The notes under the pieces were generated by a model that saw only the letters and a program-made list of their open reading frames with translations, made no database searches and was not told where the DNA came from. 9,163 nt of DNA from Betaproteobacteria bacterium. GTDB taxonomy: Bacteria > Pseudomonadota > Gammaproteobacteria > Burkholderiales > SG8-39. Position numbers and translations under genes: made by a program. Where the stretch lies: contig QYQC01000016.1 in NCBI GenBank assembly GCA_007280315.1, forward strand, positions 1-9,163, in the 5' to 3' direction. Shown here piece by piece: positions 5,668-9,163 of this stretch (its first letter is position 1; each line of letters starts with the position of its first letter).

Positions 5668-6453
5668 ATGCATCCCATGCTCAATATCGCGGTGAAAGCC
5701 GCGCGGCGCGCCGGCGCCATTATCAACCGCGCCGCGATGGACATCGACGCCCTGACGGTATCGACCAAGCGCCATAACGATTTCGTCACCGAAGTCGACC
5801 AGGCGGCGGAGCAGGCGGTAATTCAGATTCTGCTGAAGGCGTTCCCGGATCATGCGATTTTAGCAGAGGAGTCGGGCGCTCAAGGCAAATCGGATTACCT
5901 CTGGATCATCGATCCGCTGGATGGCACCACCAATTTCATTCACGGTTTCCCGCAGTATTGCGTATCGATCGGACTGCGGCACAAGGGCGTTGTTACGCAG
6001 GCGGTGATCTACGACCCGGGGCGCAATGAGTTGTACACCGCTTCGCGCGGGCACGGCGCCTATCTAAACGACCGGCGCCTGCGCGTATCCAAGCGCAAAC
6101 AACTGGACGACGCACTGATCGGCACCGGATTTCCGTTCCGCGAGATCGGACAAATCGCCGACTACATGCCGGTATTGCGCCAGGTGATGGCGCAGACCGC
6201 TGGCGTGCGCCGCGCAGGCGCCGCTGCGCTCGACCTTGCCTATGTCGCCGCGGGGCGTCTGGACGGTTTTTGGGAAATCGGCCTGGCGCCCTGGGACATG
6301 GCCGCGGGCAGCCTGCTGATCCAGGAAGCGGGCGGCCTGGTGAGCGATTTCGACGGCAATGGCAATTACCTCGATGCCGGAAATATCGTCGCCGGCACAC
6401 CCAAAGTGTTCGCGCCGCTGCTGCAGATCGTGGCCGCACACCATAAGAAGTAG
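5668..6453 (+). CDS. suhB: SuhB, inositol-1-monophosphatase family protein
   Basis: SuhB belongs to the Mg-dependent, lithium-sensitive sugar phosphatase family; it hydrolyses inositol 1-phosphate in vitro. In E. coli its main job is as a partner of the ribosomal RNA antitermination complex (family knowledge, not visible here). The 261-residue protein starts MHPMLNIAV, exactly like E. coli SuhB. Metal-binding motifs are complete: Glu67-Glu68-Ser69, IDPLDGTTNF (81-90) with Asp82 and Asp85, and WDMAAG (209-214) with Asp210. The C-terminus GNIVAGTPKVFAPLLQ is also typical. The ATG has only a weak ribosome site. It is divergent from trmJ and probably cotranscribed with the glycosyltransferase 6 bp downstream. 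Confidence 0.95.
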   Translation: MHPMLNIAVKAARRAGAIINRAAMDIDALTVSTKRHNDFVTEVDQAAEQAVIQILLKAFPDHAILAEESGAQGKSDYLWIIDPLDGTTNFIHGFPQYCVSIGLRHKGVVTQAVIYDPGRNELYTASRGHGAYLNDRRLRVSKRKQLDDALIGTGFPFREIGQIADYMPVLRQVMAQTAGVRRAGAAALDLAYVAAGRLDGFWEIGLAPWDMAAGSLLIQEAGGLVSDFDGNGNYLDAGNIVAGTPKVFAPLLQIVAAHHKK

Positions 6454-6459
6454 TTGTTC

Positions 6460-8475
6460 ATGTCCCTGCTGCGCACGCTGCAGGCATGGTTCGGCGGCGG
6501 CAGCGCCGCGCGGCTGGAGATGGCGATCCGGTTGCACGAAGCAGGCGATCTCGCCGGCGCCGAAGCGCACTACCAGACGATCCTGCACACCGACGCAAGC
6601 AACGCCGACGCCACCCACCTGCTCGGGCTGATCGCGCACCAGCGCGGCGAGCATGTGCGCGCGGTCGCGCAAATCCGCGCCGCAATCGCGCTCAACGCCG
6701 ACAAGGCGATCTATCACTTCAACCTGGGCAATGCGCTGGCCGCGCTTGAACAGCCGCAAGCGGCGATTGCCAGCTTTCGTACGGCGACCACGCTTGCGCC
6801 CGGGCATATCGGCGCGCGCGCCAATCTGGCACACGCGCTCACGCTGACCGGCCAGCACCGCGATGCCGCGGTCGAATTGCGCTACCTGTTGCGCCAGCAA
6901 CCCATTGCCGCCACGCGCGATGCGCTCGCAGCGGCGCTGATCCGCTGCGCCGACGCCGACCCCGCCGCGGCCGAAGCATACGACGAAGCCGCCGCCTTGC
7001 TGCAGCTGACATTGGAGGGCGCGGACGCTCCGGCCGAGACCAGGCTAGCGCTAGCCCACTGCCTGCAACAGCGCAAGCACTGGAGCGAAGCCGCCGATCA
7101 ATACCTCGCAGTGCTGTTGCTGCAACCGGCCAATCCGCAAGCACATAACAGTCTCGCCAACTGCTACAACCAGCTGGGCCGGATTGCGGAGGCGATCCGG
7201 CATTACCGCGAAACTTATCGGCTGGCGCCTGATTTTCCCGAGGCGCTGGCGAGCGTGCTCGCATGCCTGAATTACGATCCTGAGTGCACACCGGCACAAT
7301 CGGCTGCCGAGCACCGGCAATGGGCCGAGCAGGTGGCGGCGCCCCATTACCCAAGGACGGTGCAGTTTGATTACGACCGCGATCCCGAGCGCCGCCTGCG
7401 CATCGGTTACGTGTCGCCGGACCTGCGCCGCCATCCGGTGAGCGCGATTTTCGCCCCAGTGCTGGACGCACATGACCGCGATCGGGTCGAACCGATCTGC
7501 TACTACAATTTTGCCGGCGAAGATGCCGTCACCGTGCGCCTCAAGTCACTCGCCTCGCGCTGGCGCCCGGTCGCGGGTCTGAGCGACGACGCACTGTGCG
7601 AACAGATTCGCGCCGACCGCATCGACATCCTGGTCGACCTGGCCGGCCACACTGCGCACAACCGCCTGCTCGCGTTTGCAAGAAGACCAGCGCCGATACA
7701 GGTGAGTTGGCTCGGCTACTTCAACACCACCGGCCTCGCCACCATGGACTATTTCCTGAGCGATCCCTGGTGCTCACCGACGGGACAGGAAAGCCATTAC
7801 GTTGAGCGTCTGCTGCGCCTGCCGCATACGCGATTTTGCTATCAGCCGCCGGAATATATGCCCGGCGTCGGCCCGCTGCCGGCTGAGAGCAGCGGCCACA
7901 TTACGTTCGGTTGTCTCAACAACCTGTCCAAGCTCAACGTAAACGTGCTGGCGTTGTGGGGAGCAGTACTGTCCGCCATACCTAAGTCACGGCTGCTGCT
8001 GCAGGCCGCCGCATTGGACGATGCGCCCAACCGCACGCGCTTCGGCGCACTGTGCGCCAAACACGGCATCGCGCCGGATCGACTGGAACTGCGCGGCTTC
8101 GTGCCGATCGAGCAGGCGCCAGCGAGCTACGCCGAAATCGACATTGCCCTCGACCCGTTCCCCTTCTGCGGCGGCATGACCAGCCTGGAGGCGCTGTGGC
8201 AGGGTGTCCCGCTGGTGACGCTGGCGGGCGAGACCATCGCCGGCCGTCAGAGCGCGAGCATGCTGATGAACCTGGGACTGGCGGAACTGATTGCTGAAAA
8301 CGCAGCGCAGTACCTGGAAATTGCGACACATCTCGCGCACGACCTGCCGCGCATAGCCGCACTGCGCTCCGGCCTGCGCGCGCGCGTCGCCGCATCGCCG
8401 CTGATGGACTATTCGATGTTCACGCACGCGCTCGAGGCGGCCTACCGCGATATGTGGCGGCTTGACCCAGGGTAG
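6460..8475 (+). CDS. TPR-containing GT41 glycosyltransferase (OGT/SPINDLY-like)
   Basis: This is a 671-residue protein of two parts. The N-terminal 280 residues hold about six tetratricopeptide repeats, clearest near 17-50, 85-118, 193-226 and 227-260, with the usual W/L-G-Y-F-A-P spacing (for example YHFNLGNALAALEQPQAAIA). The C-terminal part (about 310-660) is a GT41 catalytic domain like eukaryotic O-GlcNAc transferase: RIGYVSPDLRRHPVSAIF with His325, DLAGHTAHNRLLAFARRPAP with His397, FGCLNNLSKLN with Lys491 (equivalent to the UDP-contacting Lys of OGT), ALDPFPFCGGMTSLEALWQG, and GETIAGRQSASML. It probably adds a sugar from a nucleotide sugar to protein Ser/Thr in the cytoplasm; neither donor nor target can be told. 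No signal peptide or membrane span is seen. The start is ATG 6460; an in-frame TTG at 6454 directly follows the suhB stop and would add two residues. Confidence 0.9.
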   Translation: MSLLRTLQAWFGGGSAARLEMAIRLHEAGDLAGAEAHYQTILHTDASNADATHLLGLIAHQRGEHVRAVAQIRAAIALNADKAIYHFNLGNALAALEQPQAAIASFRTATTLAPGHIGARANLAHALTLTGQHRDAAVELRYLLRQQPIAATRDALAAALIRCADADPAAAEAYDEAAALLQLTLEGADAPAETRLALAHCLQQRKHWSEAADQYLAVLLLQPANPQAHNSLANCYNQLGRIAEAIRHYRETYRLAPDFPEALASVLACLNYDPECTPAQSAAEHRQWAEQVAAPHYPRTVQFDYDRDPERRLRIGYVSPDLRRHPVSAIFAPVLDAHDRDRVEPICYYNFAGEDAVTVRLKSLASRWRPVAGLSDDALCEQIRADRIDILVDLAGHTAHNRLLAFARRPAPIQVSWLGYFNTTGLATMDYFLSDPWCSPTGQESHYVERLLRLPHTRFCYQPPEYMPGVGPLPAESSGHITFGCLNNLSKLNVNVLALWGAVLSAIPKSRLLLQAAALDDAPNRTRFGALCAKHGIAPDRLELRGFVPIEQAPASYAEIDIALDPFPFCGGMTSLEALWQGVPLVTLAGETIAGRQSASMLMNLGLAELIAENAAQYLEIATHLAHDLPRIAALRSGLRARVAASPLMDYSMFTHALEAAYRDMWRLDPG

Positions 8476-8477
8476 AA

Positions 8478-8518
8478 AACCGCCCGGCAACGGCAGGCTT
8501 GGCGCTCTACGGGCGGTT
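8478..8518 (-). terminator. Inverted repeat, likely terminator of the SapC-family gene
   Basis: AACCGCCCG (8478-8486) and CGGGCGGTT (8510-8518) form a perfect 9-bp GC-rich stem with a 23-nt loop between the convergent genes. On the minus strand the stem is followed by a short run of T (GGTTTTC), the order of an intrinsic terminator; on the plus strand no T run follows. The upstream arm, read on the minus strand, consists of the last codons of the SapC-family gene. The long loop and short T tract make efficiency uncertain. Confidence 0.5.
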
Positions 8519-9163
8519 AGCCAGCCTGTCGACCAGTCGGCTCATGTTGCTTAGCGAAACCAGGTGCGCGTAGATCCAGCCCAGCTCCCCGGTCTTCAGC
8601 AATGCCTGCGTTTTGGTTTTGTCCAGTGACAGCAGTTTCTGCTCGTCCACCGCCATCAAACCGTTGAGAAGATAGTTGCGCCCGTCGGCCATTTCGGCCT
8701 TGGCACTCATCTGCGTGAACAAACTCAGCGTTTCGAGGTGCTTTACAAAGGCCTCAGTGCGCCGGAATTGCGCCTGGTAGGCATTGATGAAATTCAACGC
8801 ACTTTCCAGAAATGCTGAATTATTACCTTTAGCGTCAAACAACGCTTCTCCGGCTTCAGCGTTGAACGCCGCGCTGGCCTCATCGATGCAGACGGTCAGC
8901 TCATCACCGCCGGTTTCAGCAAGGACAAAGGGATAGCGGCGCACAAATGCAGGAATGTAGCGTGCATCCCATTTTCCTTTGATATCGACAAAAACGTTTT
9001 CATCGTCCCGAAGCCCGAGCAGCGCAACCGGCACGACCTTATCGCCGGCCCGCGCAAACACCACCGGATATTCCTTGCACGCTTCCACGAATTCAACGCT
9101 GGTGAGCATCACTGAATTGGTCTTCGCCGCAAACAGAAAATCGCTTACCGCACCCACCTTGGC
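8507..9163 (-). CDS. SapC-family protein (N-terminus cut by window edge)
   Basis: The visible 218 residues fit the SapC family (Pfam PF07277), whose biochemical role is unproven despite a name taken from S-layer work. Family features in order: DFLFAAKTNSVMLTSVEFVEACKEYPVVF compressed as an FAA...EF..A..YPVVF block near 9-36, ALLGLRDDENVFVD, the hallmark KWDARYIPAFVRRYPFVLAE, VCIDEAS, GEALFDAKGNNSAFLESAL, a T-AFVKHL helix, and a C-terminal ELGWIYAHLVSLSNMSRLVDRL block. No membrane span or export signal is seen in the part available. The frame stays open to base 9163 and homologues begin some 20 residues earlier, so the real start is probably outside; a GTG at 9155-9157 is the only start-like codon before the FAA block. 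Convergent with the glycosyltransferase gene. Confidence 0.85.
   Translation of the reverse strand, partial: AKVGAVSDFLFAAKTNSVMLTSVEFVEACKEYPVVFARAGDKVVPVALLGLRDDENVFVDIKGKWDARYIPAFVRRYPFVLAETGGDELTVCIDEASAAFNAEAGEALFDAKGNNSAFLESALNFINAYQAQFRRTEAFVKHLETLSLFTQMSAKAEMADGRNYLLNGLMAVDEQKLLSLDKTKTQALLKTGELGWIYAHLVSLSNMSRLVDRLANRP

Noticed and set aside
6064..6900. Minus-strand open frame of 278 codons across suhB and the start of the glycosyltransferase
   Set aside because: It is antisense to two genes with clear family matches, crosses their boundary, and shows no domain of its own.

Overview
The window looks like a chromosomal segment of a GC-rich proteobacterium, most likely a betaproteobacterium. 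The basis is the closeness of HscA, IscS, IscU, IscA, IscR, CysE and SuhB to their gamma/betaproteobacterial homologues and the gene order suhB-trmJ-cysE-iscR-iscSUA-hscBA, which matches the isc neighbourhood known from Pseudomonas and Azotobacter. The taxon is an inference from recalled family sequences, not from a search.

Positions 1-3902, minus strand: the housekeeping iron-sulfur cluster assembly (ISC) operon, read right to left as iscR, iscS, iscU, iscA, hscB, hscA. hscA runs off the left edge. IscS takes sulfur from cysteine, IscU is the scaffold, IscA a carrier, HscB/HscA the co-chaperone/chaperone pair that releases the cluster from IscU, and IscR the Fe-S sensing repressor. All key residues are intact. 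Genes are tightly packed (1-bp overlap to 66-bp gaps). The iscR promoter at 3919-3972 carries two tandem IscR type 1 sites, so the classical autoregulatory loop is visible in the DNA.

Positions 3969-5611, minus strand: cysE (serine acetyltransferase, committed step of cysteine synthesis) and trmJ (tRNA Cm32/Um32 methyltransferase). cysE is separated from trmJ by a 161-bp strikingly AT-rich leader with a good sigma70-type promoter whose -35 box overlaps the trmJ stop codon and carries a 9-bp IscR-like half-site identical to one in the iscR promoter. This suggests that cysteine supply and cluster assembly share control.

Positions 5668-8475, plus strand, divergent from trmJ: suhB (inositol monophosphatase family) followed 6 bp later by a large TPR plus GT41 (O-GlcNAc-transferase-like) glycosyltransferase. 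Positions 8507-9163, minus strand: a SapC-family protein running off the right edge, convergent with the glycosyltransferase across an inverted repeat that resembles a terminator.

No stretch above 300 bp lacks a gene. I see no tRNA, rRNA, CRISPR array, insertion sequence or phage gene. The window is mostly conserved core genome. The parts worth a second look are the cysE leader, the uncharacterised glycosyltransferase, and the SapC-family protein. I do not see evidence for a wholly new system.
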